From Emticicia agri (GTDB lineage Bacteria > Bacteroidota > Bacteroidia > Cytophagales > Spirosomataceae), in assembly GCA_945860265.1 (NCBI GenBank), contig CAMAQF010000015.1:1-55362 (forward strand): a DNA stretch of 55,362 nt. Reading direction: 5' to 3'. The notes beneath the pieces were generated by a model, which worked only from the letters and a program-made list of their open reading frames with translations, searched no databases and had not been told where the DNA came from. The translations under genes were made by a program, and so were the position numbers. How positions within the stretch are numbered: position 1 is the stretch's first letter; each line of letters opens with the position of its first letter. Positions 43,801 to 53,434 of the stretch are shown here, piece after piece.

Positions 43801-44241
43801 TGAACCTTCCAGACCTTTATAATTTCCAACCGCACACACATAAATATCAAGCAAACCATCGCCGTTGACATCGGCCATTGTTACGCCAGTTTTCCAGTCA
43901 GAAAATCCTTCAATGCCCGCTTTTGCCGAAATATCTTCAAATTGAGGTGAGCCATTTTTTACACCTTTGTTTAAGTAAAGTTTGTTTTTTCCTTGATTTG
44001 AAACAAAAAACAAATCGCTTAGGCCATCATTATTAATATCGCCTGCTGCTACACCACCGCCATTATAAAAATATAGATAATCGAGTATGTTGAAGTCTTT
44101 AGATTCTTTTATTTGATTGATAAAATCAATTTTTGTTTCGGTTGGGGAAAGTTTTTTAAATAAAACTACATCGTTTTCTTTACTTGATTTGCACGCACTA
44201 AGAATGAGTATTATACTTAAATATTTTATTATTGATTTCAT
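40894..44241 (-). CDS. Giant FG-GAP/ASPIC lipoprotein, copy B
   Basis: 1115 residues. Lipoprotein signal (LILSAC, Cys17), then about 13 DxDxDG-type calcium-binding loops of FG-GAP repeats (DINNDGLSD, DVNGDGLLD, DYDKDGDLD, DFDKDGDQD and others) and a central ASPIC/UnbV segment (FGIGAKVILKTADG, RGFMSS, FGIGKL). It is collinear with the 44888-48199 protein (FYNGGGVA-GDINNDGLSD near residue 60 in both), so the two are paralogues. Such lipoproteins follow SusC/SusD pairs in Cytophagales. A surface glycan- or protein-binding role is presumed. Confidence 0.88.
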   Translation of the reverse strand: MKSIIKYLSIILILSACKSSKENDVVLFKKLSPTETKIDFINQIKESKDFNILDYLYFYNGGGVAAGDINNDGLSDLFFVSNQGKNKLYLNKGVKNGSPQFEDISAKAGIEGFSDWKTGVTMADVNGDGLLDIYVCAVGNYKGLEGSNELYINNGDLNGSTPRFTEKSDEYGLDFTGFSTQAAFFDYDKDGDLDMYLLNHAVHNSRSYDRVNTRMLKDNEAGDYLYRNDNGKFTDVSKEAGIYQAAMGYGLGISVADLNNDGWQDIYVSNDFHEDDYYYINQKNGTFSEEVKQHFKHLSRFSMGSDIADINNDGYQDVMTLDMYPEDEAVEKSSVGEDPLDIYLYKLQFGYFNQYSRNCLQLSMGGKKFSDIAPSAGVMATDWSWSTLLADYDGDGIKDIFITNGILRRPNDLNYLKFIASDSLHFNLPTSDKLDQEAIDKMPSGKWHNYLYKGTKELRFQDKSVAWGFDEKGISNGATYADLDNDGDLDLISNNLNEPAAIYLNNSRQVLNNNFVKVKFKGNDKNTFGIGAKVILKTADGEQLQQMMPTRGFMSSVEPSLIFGIGKLTKVDTMMVIWENQMMEIIMNPKINTFLTLDQNNAKIKVADHQFFVPAVPIFEEVTNQVNIPFVHQENVYFDFNREFLIPFKVSIDGPKMAVGDVNGDGLEDFYVGGAKYQAGSLYLQKTDDKFTASPQAVFKEDSLQEDVDAVFFDADGDKDQDLYVVSGGNEFYDEMVQLFDRLYINDGKGNFSKSFAALPPMFDNKSCVKPCDFDKDGDIDLFVGGRVVAYSYGKTPRSYLLVNNGKGQFSDVTVNNAPELREAGMITDAIWTDFDKDGDQDLTIVGDWMPIRIFANDKGKFKEIDIQVENRKLSEFTGFWNGITAADFDKDGDIDFAVGNLGTNTKFRKEEGSKLKMLIKDIDGNEAKDHIVAYNRGSSWYPVNSKDEMGKQMPSIINKKYVEYKTFAGKTIDKLFTKKELKDSEEKLVNTFESVYLENQGNNTFKMTALPGLAQVSKVMSLVTEDVDNDGNLDIIVGGNFNGANMYQARYDAFFGLILKGNGKGRFIPSIPTDNGLLLEGDVRDIKTLKTPKTKLYFVTRNNDKMQIFKKITK

Positions 44242-44267
44242 CGATTTTTTACTTTTTAGCCTAAAAT

Positions 44268-44885
44268 TTACTCAAAAACTTCTTTCACCACAACTTGTAA
44301 ATTTGGAAAAGTTGGACTTATAATAGTATCTTCTATTGTAAATGGACGTAAGCCAATGTATTTTCCTTCTTTCAAAACATAAATAAAAATAGTTTCCTTT
44401 TCTGGTTCAACAAGCCAATATTCTTGTATTTCATTTTCTTCATAGAGGTCAAACTTTGTTTTCATTTCTCGTGTCGAATTGCCAGGTGATAGAATTTCTA
44501 TCACCAAATCGGGCGAACCTAAGCAACCACGTCCATCTTTTAATTTTTCAAGGTCACATATTACGCATAAATCTGGCTGTACGACAGTATGCACTTGCTT
44601 ATCAGAGGTAGATTTCTTGGTATTTACCAGTCGCACATCGAAAGGGGCATGATACAGTTTGCAAGAATGTTTATGAAAAGCTACTCGGAAAATACCAGTT
44701 AAATTGACCGAAATGTCTTGGTGCTTTATGTTTGGGGCAGCCATTTCAAGGATTTTGCCTTTAATTAGCTCAATTCTTTCATCAAATTGCCATTTTAAAT
44801 AATCTGCATAAGAATAGACTTTAGAGAAATCTAATTGTGAAATTTTTGTGATTGCTTCCATTGATTTATTCAGAATGATATACAA
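44268..44885 (-). CDS. Uma2 family protein, third copy
   Basis: 205 residues with ERIELIKGKILEMAAP, then VQPDLCVIC, PDLVIEILSPGNSTREMKTKFDLYEE and EYWLVEPEKETIFIYV, the Uma2 signature (in parts IELIKGKIL, PDLVIEILSPGN and EYWLVEPE). It sits two bases after one giant FG-GAP gene and 26 bases before the other, so it is embedded in their operon. The link to surface lipoproteins is unexplained and may be chance insertion. Confidence 0.87.
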   Translation of the reverse strand: MYIILNKSMEAITKISQLDFSKVYSYADYLKWQFDERIELIKGKILEMAAPNIKHQDISVNLTGIFRVAFHKHSCKLYHAPFDVRLVNTKKSTSDKQVHTVVQPDLCVICDLEKLKDGRGCLGSPDLVIEILSPGNSTREMKTKFDLYEENEIQEYWLVEPEKETIFIYVLKEGKYIGLRPFTIEDTIISPTFPNLQVVVKEVFE

Positions 44886-44887
44886 AT

Positions 44888-47800
44888 TTACTTTTTAAAA
44901 CTAAACACTTGTGCTTTATCATTGTTTTTTGCCAATACTATCACCTCTTGATTTGCATTACCCTTTAATTTATACATTTTGCGAACTTGTCCAACCGTCT
45001 TAAAGCCAGAGTCGCTTGATTTTTTTACCTCAAAATTTCCTTTTCCTTTTCCTATCAAAAATAAACCATAATTGGCATCAAAACGACCCCATTCTGGCAA
45101 AACATCGTAGAAATTACCCGCCAAAAGAATATCCAAAATACCGTCTTTATCAAAATCTCCTGTTTCGATGGCTGCAATGCGAGAATATTGAGCCTCAATA
45201 GGCAGAGCTTTCATTTCAAAGTTACCTTTGCCATCGTTTATCAAAAATACGGTTTTGGTAGTTGTAATTTTTTTCTCTATACAGTCTTTCATTTGCTCAG
45301 GCGTAAACATATCCGTAATACTCTGATTGGCGTAGTCAGTATATTTTACGTACTTACGTTTAATCATCGGCAAAGCACGTTGGAGTTCGCCTTTTAGCAC
45401 CATTGGGTAGGTTTTTCCATCTTCAGTTAAGCATGAAATTATTTGTTCAACGGTTCCGTTATTATCAAAATCTTTTGCATGAAGAAATGCAGGATTTTCG
45501 GGTGAAACTTTGAGTTTAGTATTATCTCCGATGTTTCCAACAATAAAATCAGTATCGCCATCGCCATCAATATCGGCTGGTTTTATACAGTTCCAAAGTC
45601 CTTCCGAGTCTTTAATTTTGCTCACAAGCGTCATTTTTCTACCACGTTCATTTTTGAAAATTACTATTTGTCCCCAATCTTGCGTCACAATCAAATCCAT
45701 GTAGCTATCTTTGTCAATATCGCTCCATTCGGCATCAGTGACCATACCAAGCTCGTTAATTTCTGCCATGAAACGCCTTGATTGATTTTTAAATTCACCC
45801 GTTCCATCATTGATATAGAAATTACTTGAGGGATTCATGCCATATTTTCCTGAAATCATGCGTGAGCCTACAAATAAATCTTGGTCACCATCTTTATCAA
45901 AATCTGCGGCCGTTACACAAGAGCCATTTTCAAAAATAGAAGGAAAACGTACATCACGTTTGAAGTTGCCTTTTCCTTCATTTATGTAAAGTAAATCGTG
46001 TAATTCAGCGGCATTTTCTTCAAATTCATTACTACCCGTCACGATAAACAAATCGAGGTCATTGTCTTTATCAGCATCAAAAAACAAGGCATCCGTATTT
46101 TCGGTCGTAACGTCCATTCCAAAATCAATTTGGTTTGACTCGGTAAACTTTCCATTTTTTTGCTGAATGAAAAGTTGTTTTGCCTGACCAGCCGAACCCC
46201 CTAAATACAAATCGTCAAGACCATCGCCGTTTACATCGCCCACAGCCATTGCAGGCCCTTGAGTTGAATATTTTTGTTTGAGCAATACATCACGGTCGTA
46301 ATCTTGGAAATTACTCTCAATGTGTGTGTATGCAAGTATATTTGCTGAAATGTCATTAAAAAGGGGCGTTTTTACTGGAATAATTTCCTTGAAAAGTTGG
46401 TTAGCATTTTTATAATCAAGCGTAAGCATTTGGTCAGTTTTTTGATTTTTTAGAACCTGCAATTTATCATCTGGCCAAATGATTTTTACCGAATCAATAG
46501 TAGCTTTTTCGCCCAGTCCAAAAACCATTTGATGGTCGCTCGAAGACTGAAAGCCACGGTTAGGCATTTGTTGCAAAAGTTTGCTTGTACCTTGTTGATA
46601 AACCGTAACTTTAGCACCGATTCCATTGAGATTTTTGGCAGTTCCTTTTAGTTTTACTGTCAAAAAGTGATTTTTTGTTTTTTCATTGGTTTTATTTTTG
46701 AAAACCGAAAGCGGAGCATTGATATTATTAACAACCAAATCTAAATCTCCGTCATTATCCAAATCGCCATAAGCCGAACCATTAGAAAACCCTGGCCCTT
46801 CGAGTCCCCAGCTTTTTGTTTGATTGGCAAATTTTAAATCTCCAGTGTTTTTAAAAGCATAATTTGGAATTGGTACAGAAGAGATTTTATCAATAAATTC
46901 TTTTGCATCAAATTTTTTGCCACTGAGCATTTGTTGCATCGTATTTCTATCGCCTAAAAATTCGACAAAATCTTGGTCAGTAAGGTCTTTTGCAATGCCA
47001 TTGGCTACAAAAATATCTTTCAAACCATCGTTATCCATATCAAATATCAATGCTCCCCAACTCCAATCTGTTGCATAAACACCCGCCAACTGTCCGACTT
47101 CGCTAAATGTGCCATCTCCGTTGTTCAATTGCAGATTGTTTCGCATATATTGGTGCCAAAAGCCTTGTTTTAGCTTCAAATCAACTAAATTATAACCTTC
47201 AAAAATACTCGTAGTTTTCAATCGACGGTCATCGCCTGGAAGCATGTCTGTCACAAAAATATCCAAATTTTCATCGTTGTTAATGTCGGCAATATCAGCA
47301 CCCATAGAGCTTAAGCTCGTATGCGGCATTTGGTTTTCAAGGTCTTCTTTAAAAGTTCCATTTTTCTGATTGATGTATAGATAATCTCTTTCGTAGAAAT
47401 CATTTGAGATATAAATATCAGGCCAGTTATCGTTGTTTACGTCACCGATAGTAATCCCTAAACCAAAGCCAATCAAGCTTCCATAAATTCCAGCTTCTGC
47501 TGAAACATCTGTAAATTTAACTTCTGTTGTGGTTGGGCTATCATTGCGGAAAAGTTTATCACCGCCGAGTTTATCACGCTCGTTTCGTAGATTTATGTAG
47601 CCGAGTTTATCAATCGGAGTAAAGCTATTATTGAGCAGATACATATCTAAATCTCCGTCACGGTCATAATCGAAGAATGCAGCGTGGGTCGAGAAACCTC
47701 CATCTTCAAGGCCAACTTCTTTGGCTTGTTCTTTATAGCTCGGAATACCGTTTTTAATGCCCTGATTAATGTACAATTGATTGCCACGTTGGTCACGGCT

Positions 47801-48199
47801 ACCCGAATTACATACATAAATATCCATCAAACCATCACCGTTGACATCGGCAAAAGTTGCCCCTGTTGACCAGAATTTTTTACCAACAATACCTGCTTTT
47901 ACCGTAATATCCTCAAAGGTCATTTTACCTTTATTCAAATACAGTTTATTGTCTTCAAAATTTGAAGTAACAAAAATATCCGATAAGCCATCATTATTAA
48001 TATCGCCAATTGCAACGCCACCGCCGTTGTAGAAGTTACGGTAGTTGAATATATTGAAGTCTTTTCTTTCGAGGCTTCTATTTACAAAATCAATTCCAGT
48101 AACTGAAGACGGTAATGATTCAAATAAAGTGTCATCGGTCTTTGCACACGAAAACAGCAGCCCCACACACGAGATAGCCAAAAGTATCTTTTTCATCAA
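44888..48199 (-). CDS. Giant FG-GAP/ASPIC lipoprotein, copy A
   Basis: 1103 residues. Lipobox LLFSC (Cys18), 13 FG-GAP calcium loops (DINNDGLSD, DVNGDGLMD, DYDRDGDLD, DMDNDGLKD, DIDGDGDTD and others) and a central ASPIC/UnbV part (LNGIGAKVTVYQQG, RGFQSS, FGLGEK). It is collinear over its full length with copy B. It is the third gene after SusC and SusD on this strand, but a terminator (48371-48397) lies before it. Probably surface-exposed and calcium stabilised. Confidence 0.88.
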   Translation of the reverse strand: MMKKILLAISCVGLLFSCAKTDDTLFESLPSSVTGIDFVNRSLERKDFNIFNYRNFYNGGGVAIGDINNDGLSDIFVTSNFEDNKLYLNKGKMTFEDITVKAGIVGKKFWSTGATFADVNGDGLMDIYVCNSGSRDQRGNQLYINQGIKNGIPSYKEQAKEVGLEDGGFSTHAAFFDYDRDGDLDMYLLNNSFTPIDKLGYINLRNERDKLGGDKLFRNDSPTTTEVKFTDVSAEAGIYGSLIGFGLGITIGDVNNDNWPDIYISNDFYERDYLYINQKNGTFKEDLENQMPHTSLSSMGADIADINNDENLDIFVTDMLPGDDRRLKTTSIFEGYNLVDLKLKQGFWHQYMRNNLQLNNGDGTFSEVGQLAGVYATDWSWGALIFDMDNDGLKDIFVANGIAKDLTDQDFVEFLGDRNTMQQMLSGKKFDAKEFIDKISSVPIPNYAFKNTGDLKFANQTKSWGLEGPGFSNGSAYGDLDNDGDLDLVVNNINAPLSVFKNKTNEKTKNHFLTVKLKGTAKNLNGIGAKVTVYQQGTSKLLQQMPNRGFQSSSDHQMVFGLGEKATIDSVKIIWPDDKLQVLKNQKTDQMLTLDYKNANQLFKEIIPVKTPLFNDISANILAYTHIESNFQDYDRDVLLKQKYSTQGPAMAVGDVNGDGLDDLYLGGSAGQAKQLFIQQKNGKFTESNQIDFGMDVTTENTDALFFDADKDNDLDLFIVTGSNEFEENAAELHDLLYINEGKGNFKRDVRFPSIFENGSCVTAADFDKDGDQDLFVGSRMISGKYGMNPSSNFYINDGTGEFKNQSRRFMAEINELGMVTDAEWSDIDKDSYMDLIVTQDWGQIVIFKNERGRKMTLVSKIKDSEGLWNCIKPADIDGDGDTDFIVGNIGDNTKLKVSPENPAFLHAKDFDNNGTVEQIISCLTEDGKTYPMVLKGELQRALPMIKRKYVKYTDYANQSITDMFTPEQMKDCIEKKITTTKTVFLINDGKGNFEMKALPIEAQYSRIAAIETGDFDKDGILDILLAGNFYDVLPEWGRFDANYGLFLIGKGKGNFEVKKSSDSGFKTVGQVRKMYKLKGNANQEVIVLAKNNDKAQVFSFKK

Positions 48200-48370
48200 T
48201 TATAGGTTAAAGTATTTTATTCTTTGTGGTTTATCAAAGAGTAATGATATTAATTGCATTATTGTTTGTTTGCAAAACAATAACGGACTGTAAAATTAGT
48301 AATAAATAAGCCTTATAGCAAAAAGCAAGTAGTGTTAATCGCTAATTATCAAATAATTACAAAATAAAAA

Positions 48371-48397
48371 GGCAGAACCGTTAGGAACTGCCTTTTT
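48371..48397. terminator. Bidirectional terminator-like hairpin after susD
   Basis: A GGCAG-AACC-GTTA-GGAA-CTGCC stem region flanked by A5 on the left and T5 on the right, immediately downstream of the susD-like stop (48415) on the minus strand. Confidence 0.75.
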
Positions 48398-48414
48398 ATA
48401 AAATATACTAAATA

Positions 48415-49884
48415 TTAATACCCAGGATTTTGCTTCAACAATGGGTTAGCATCGATACGAGCCTGAGGAATTGGGAACAATTCTCTTGTTTTGTTCAAGT
48501 TCTTCATGAATTTTCTTTCAAGGCTGAAAGTACCGAAACGAATCATATCGTTACGTCTCCATCCTTCCCAAGCCATTTCACGACCTCTTTCTGCAAGAAT
48601 ATCTTTATCTGTCAAAGTTGTCATTGGAGCAACTCCAGAACGTACTCTGATTTTGTTGATTTCTGCTAAAGCATCAGCAGTTTTTCCAAGTCTGAAAGAA
48701 GCCTCAGCTTTCATCAAAAGGGCATCAGCATAACGGAATACAACGTAGTCATTGCTTTGGTCTCCGTTAGGATTATTTCTTTGGATTTCATACTTCTGTG
48801 AGCGAATACCTGCAACCTGAAACTCAGGGTCAGCATCTGTCATTTGGTCTTTAGCGAAATCTGCAATAAACGCCAATGGTTGATTTTTAGCATCTAATAA
48901 TTTTGCACCTGAAGCAGCAAACTGCTGACCTTCAATCCACATTGCTTTACGTAAATCTGTTTTCTCAAATGAATTGTAAAAATCTGCTAAAGTACAGAAT
49001 CCGTTCCAAGGTGAGTTGCCCAAACCATAAGTAGTAGCATTAGCATAGTGTAATGTTCTCATGTGGAAGTTCATACCACCTGCTTTGAAACTGTCGTAAG
49101 GAATAGTCCAAATATTTTCTCCTGAACCTTGATTCTGAACAATAAAATTAGAAAGGGTTGAAGCAGAAAGTGCATAAGCGTTTTTAGATGCTATTACTTT
49201 ATTTACTACATCTAAAGCTTTTTGCCACTCAGGCGAACCTTTGTAAACACCAGCATTTAAATACAATTTAGCCAATAACATATTACCGGCATCTTGCGTC
49301 ATACGGCTATAAGCTTTTCCAGCTGTTAAGCTTGGAATAGATTCGGTCAATTCTTTTTCAATGAAAGCATAAACTTCAGCACGTGTTTTTGTGCCACCAT
49401 TTGAAGCAGCGTCAGTTACAATCGGCACATTACCAAAAGCATCAATAGCCATAAAGTAGTAGAATGCACGAATAGTACGAAGTTCATCTACAGCAGCTTT
49501 GTTTGTGCTTACTACTGGAATCAATTGATTTAACTGTGAAATATTACCAAAGATAAAGCCCCACATACCATTGATTGGTCCGTGTTGTGGAGTCCAAGTG
49601 TGGCGAGAATAAGCCAACCAGTCACCATTATCAAACCAGTCACCACCACGAGTCGGAACGATTAACTCATCAGAAGAAGCTTCACTTGGATTGAACCAAT
49701 CCCAAGTAATTCCTCTTAAACCACCATAAGCAGGTCCTAAAGCCGCCGCTACTTGAGCGTCAGTTTTCAAAAATTGGTCTGCAGGTATTGCATCATACAC
49801 AGGCTCATCTAAATTTGTACAAGACTGTAATGAAAATGAAGCAAAAGCACCAACAGTCAATGCTGTAAAAATGAATTTTTTCAT
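48415..49884 (-). CDS. SusD/RagB-family nutrient-binding lipoprotein
   Basis: 489 residues; lipoprotein signal (FSLQSC, Cys22), then LDEPVYDAIPADQFLKTDA. The TPR-like helical body has SusD markers: AFYYFMAIDAFGNVP, QKYEIQRNN, VVFRYADALLMKAEASFRLGK (in parts FRYADALLMKAEA), INKIRVRSGV and LAERGREMAWEGWRR. The C-terminal ELFPIPQARIDANPLLKQNPGY end is standard. It works as the lid of the SusC channel to bind an external polymer or oligosaccharide. Confidence 0.95.
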   Translation of the reverse strand: MKKFIFTALTVGAFASFSLQSCTNLDEPVYDAIPADQFLKTDAQVAAALGPAYGGLRGITWDWFNPSEASSDELIVPTRGGDWFDNGDWLAYSRHTWTPQHGPINGMWGFIFGNISQLNQLIPVVSTNKAAVDELRTIRAFYYFMAIDAFGNVPIVTDAASNGGTKTRAEVYAFIEKELTESIPSLTAGKAYSRMTQDAGNMLLAKLYLNAGVYKGSPEWQKALDVVNKVIASKNAYALSASTLSNFIVQNQGSGENIWTIPYDSFKAGGMNFHMRTLHYANATTYGLGNSPWNGFCTLADFYNSFEKTDLRKAMWIEGQQFAASGAKLLDAKNQPLAFIADFAKDQMTDADPEFQVAGIRSQKYEIQRNNPNGDQSNDYVVFRYADALLMKAEASFRLGKTADALAEINKIRVRSGVAPMTTLTDKDILAERGREMAWEGWRRNDMIRFGTFSLERKFMKNLNKTRELFPIPQARIDANPLLKQNPGY

Positions 49885-49950
49885 ATTATTATTTATGATT
49901 ATTTTTAGTTGTTATTTAAACGATTTGTAAACACAAATGGTTTTATTTTT

Positions 49951-52900
49951 TTAGAAACTTAAACTAACACCAGCAGTGATACCACGAGTCTTGTAGAAAG
50001 TCTCACGAACATCAATACCTGGTGCTTGTGAACCAATTGATAATGCTTGACTAATTTCAGGGTCAACACCTGAATATTTAGTAAACAATAATAAGTTGTT
50101 TCCAGCGATATAAACACGAGCTCTTTTAACAACACTTTTTCCTACTGGAATAGTGTAACCCAAAGAAGCATTGTTCAAACGAACATAGTTACCCGACTCA
50201 ACATAGTAGTCCATCGGCAATGTACGCTCATCATTAACAACAGTTGTCAATGCAGATTTAAGTGCATTACTTTCTGCAATACGTCCATCTTGACGACCTA
50301 ATAGCAAGTTGTTAGTGTTTACAATTTTAGCTCCCAAGTTACTTATCAATTGGAATTGGAAATCAATTTTGCCATATCTGATGTTATTAGTTAAACCACC
50401 AACAAACAAAGGAGTTGGGCTACCCAAATATGTTTGGTCATTTCTATCAGGATTTGCCTGATTTACTTTACCATCACCATTCAAATCTTGGAATACATAT
50501 CTGCCATTTTCAATTTTAGCAACTTTGGCTCCGTAGAATACACCAACTGGCTGACCAGCTTGTAATACAGAGAATGCCACTGCTGATGTGCCTCTGATAA
50601 AGCTACCTAAACTTGTTTGTAAAAATACTTGGTCAGGTGCTGCAAAATCGTCATTTTTCAAGCTCAACACTTTGTTTCTATTAAATGAACCAGCGAAAGT
50701 AGAACTAAATGAGAATTTGCTATTATCAACCCACTGATATGAAGCCGAGATTTCAACACCTTTATTTTGCATACTACCAACGTTCGCCAAAATTGTAGGG
50801 AATACAAAACCTTTCTCTTGTGGAGCATTTACAACGTATAACAAGTCTTTAGTTTTACGTGTGTACCAGTCAATCGAACCAGATAATTTTCCTTTTAGCA
50901 ATGAGAAGTCTAAACCAGCACCGTAGTTTTCATTAACTTCCCACTTCAAGTTTGGATTTGGGTTTCCTTGGATTGCATAAGCAGGCAAGAAATCATCAGT
51001 TCCACCATCATAGTATGTTCCACTTGGACCATAGAATGAACGAGAACGCAATGGAGAAATACCTTCTGAGTTACCAGTTCTACCCCAGCTAACACGTAGT
51101 TTTAAGTTATCAATCACAGAGTTTCCTTTCAAGAAAGCCTCTTCATTCAATGCCCAACCTACTGAAACAGAAGGGAAGAAGCCCCACTTGTTATTATCTC
51201 CAAACTTTGTAGAACCATCACGACGTAAGTTTACAGTTGCAAAATACTTATTTGCTAAACTATATTGAGCACGTGCAAGAAACGAAACCAATTTATATTC
51301 GTTTTTGTAAGAACCAATTAAATTTGGATTAGTTCTGATACCAAGTCCAGAGCCAAGGTTATTTGCTCCTAAATCATCAGATAAGAAATTGTTGTTACCC
51401 GCACCAAAACCATCATTGATAACGTCCTGATAAGTATAACCACCTAGTAAATTTAATGTGCTATTAGAACTGATAGCTTTTGTATAACTCAACGTTGTCT
51501 CTAATTGTTGGTCATTTGTAGCATTCAAAGATCTATTTCCCGCATTTCCACCTACTGTTGAAAGAAGGTTTCCTGGAGTTGATTTTACAAAAGTGGTATT
51601 ATTTCTATTTTGTGTACGTAAAGTTCCACTTACATTAAACACTAAGCCTGTTGCAATAGTGTATCCAGCTTGTGCATTAAACAATAAATCTTGTAATTTT
51701 TCTTTCTGAGAGTAGTTATTAAGTACAGCTAACGGATTGAAGTTTGCAAACGTACCAGGAATCTGGAAATATGATCCATCTGAATTAAAAACTGGGTCAG
51801 TTGGACGCATATTCATTGCAAAACCAATTGCTCTGTTTTGTGCAATATCAGCATTCGATTGAGAAGCAGACATGTTAAATCTCATCAATAACTTACCGTT
51901 CATTGCTTTTGAGTCAAGATTCAAACGTGCATTTAAACGGTCTTTTCCTGAGCCAAGTAATGTACCTGTTTGGTCTAAATAACCAACCGAAGCACGGTAC
52001 GAGAAATTCTCAGAACCACCAGAAATACCAAGATTATGGTTTTGGCTTGTTGCTTTACGAGTGATCACATCTAACCAATCAGTGTTAGCACCACCGTCAG
52101 TATAAGTTTGCTTATACTTTGTGGCAGCCTGTCTGTACTCAGCACCATTTAATAAATCAGGTCTTTGAGAAATAGTCTCTTGTCCAACATAAGCACTGTA
52201 ATCAACGGTTGGAGCACCAGACTTACCTCTTTTAGTTGTAATCAAAATTACACCATTAGCACCTCTTGAACCATAGATTGCAGCAGAAGAAGCATCTCTC
52301 AAAACATCCATAGTAAGGATATCTTCAGGAGCTACGTTTTCGATTGGAGCACCAATCACACCATCAATTACATAAAGTGGCTCAGAACCAGCACTTAATG
52401 AACCTGTTCCTCTCAAACGAACTGTTGGTCTTGAGTTTGGGTCACCACTACTTTGTGTAATAACTAAACCAGCAACTTTACCTTGAGCAGCAGCCAAAGG
52501 ATTAGTTACAATTCCAGTATTGAAATCACGGCTACCGAGACTTGTTACAGTACCAGAAATTTCTTTTCTTTTTTGAGTACCATAACCAACAACAACAACT
52601 TCTTCAAGAGCTTTTGTGTCGTCAATTAAAGTTACATCTACAGTAGTTTTGTTACCGATAGCTACTTCCTTAGTTTCCATACCTACAAAACTAAAAACAA
52701 GTACTCCGCTTTTCGGAACACCTGCCAATTTGTAAGTACCATCTAAGCCTGTTTGCGTACCTTTGGATGTACCTTTAGTTTGTACAGTTACTCCTGGCAA
52801 TCCACTGCCATCAGCTCCTTTTACCGTACCAGAAACAGTTACTTCTTGTGCCATCACAGTGAAGGTGAGTGATGTTAACAGCATTGCAGCAATAGTGAAA

Positions 52901-52965
52901 ATAGATTTTTTCACACAAGCTGATAGTCGCTCAATGTAGCGACCCACTTGGTAGGACTTCATCAT
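49951..52965 (-). CDS. SusC/RagA-family TonB-linked outer-membrane transporter
   Basis: 1004 residues; signal (ending VMAQE), carboxypeptidase-regulatory-like domain (TVSGTVKGADGSGLPGVTVQ, in parts GTVKGADGSGLPGVTV), the SusC plug signature GYGTQKRKEISGTV, DVLRDASSAAIYGSRGANG and ITTKRGKSG, then a long barrel. With the SusD homologue 66 bases downstream it forms a pedal-bin importer. No SusC-associated ECF sigma/anti-sigma pair was seen in the window. Confidence 0.96.
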   Translation of the reverse strand: MMKSYQVGRYIERLSACVKKSIFTIAAMLLTSLTFTVMAQEVTVSGTVKGADGSGLPGVTVQTKGTSKGTQTGLDGTYKLAGVPKSGVLVFSFVGMETKEVAIGNKTTVDVTLIDDTKALEEVVVVGYGTQKRKEISGTVTSLGSRDFNTGIVTNPLAAAQGKVAGLVITQSSGDPNSRPTVRLRGTGSLSAGSEPLYVIDGVIGAPIENVAPEDILTMDVLRDASSAAIYGSRGANGVILITTKRGKSGAPTVDYSAYVGQETISQRPDLLNGAEYRQAATKYKQTYTDGGANTDWLDVITRKATSQNHNLGISGGSENFSYRASVGYLDQTGTLLGSGKDRLNARLNLDSKAMNGKLLMRFNMSASQSNADIAQNRAIGFAMNMRPTDPVFNSDGSYFQIPGTFANFNPLAVLNNYSQKEKLQDLLFNAQAGYTIATGLVFNVSGTLRTQNRNNTTFVKSTPGNLLSTVGGNAGNRSLNATNDQQLETTLSYTKAISSNSTLNLLGGYTYQDVINDGFGAGNNNFLSDDLGANNLGSGLGIRTNPNLIGSYKNEYKLVSFLARAQYSLANKYFATVNLRRDGSTKFGDNNKWGFFPSVSVGWALNEEAFLKGNSVIDNLKLRVSWGRTGNSEGISPLRSRSFYGPSGTYYDGGTDDFLPAYAIQGNPNPNLKWEVNENYGAGLDFSLLKGKLSGSIDWYTRKTKDLLYVVNAPQEKGFVFPTILANVGSMQNKGVEISASYQWVDNSKFSFSSTFAGSFNRNKVLSLKNDDFAAPDQVFLQTSLGSFIRGTSAVAFSVLQAGQPVGVFYGAKVAKIENGRYVFQDLNGDGKVNQANPDRNDQTYLGSPTPLFVGGLTNNIRYGKIDFQFQLISNLGAKIVNTNNLLLGRQDGRIAESNALKSALTTVVNDERTLPMDYYVESGNYVRLNNASLGYTIPVGKSVVKRARVYIAGNNLLLFTKYSGVDPEISQALSIGSQAPGIDVRETFYKTRGITAGVSLSF

Positions 52966-53434
52966 AGGTTGTAATTTAAAGTAATGATTAATAAATGTTT
53001 AATGTAACTTAAAAAATAAATCGCTTTTTATTGTTTTGTAACAAATTAATAAAACTATATATGACGAATCCAATCAATCGATATAGAAATTTGTTTAGAA
53101 TACGTTGAATTATTTTTCTAATTAACTTTCAAAATTACAAAAAGAAATATACAAAGTCCAAAATATTATATTAAAAAATATTATTTCTTAAAATAGTTCA
53201 ATTTTTAAAAATTGAACAAAAACAATATAGCTTTAGTTTTTTAGTCGTATTTTCACAGCACATTTCTTCACGTCAATTATTGCTTCAAAGTCAACATAAA
53301 AATTAATTGCTAATTAATTAAACAATTTTAGTCGAATTTGTATTTTTTAAAAACGACATGTTTATGGATGTTGTTTTTGAGTGATAAACTCAATAAACTA
53401 ATATCTTTGAAAAATTCAAAAAATTTGATAATCA
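52966..53434. promoter_or_regulatory. Divergent intergenic region between susC and the FAD-linked oxidase gene
   Basis: Very AT-rich with no gene. Rightward: TTG at 53377-53379 and TATCTTTG at 53402-53409 (22-base spacer), with a TTGAGT-GATAA-ACTCAA dyad (53377-53393) in the spacer, a potential operator. Leftward: CAAAATTA at 53130-53137 is a possible -7 box for susC with CAA at 53159-53161; low certainty. The stretch 53020-53240 holds long A/T runs. Confidence 0.45.
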
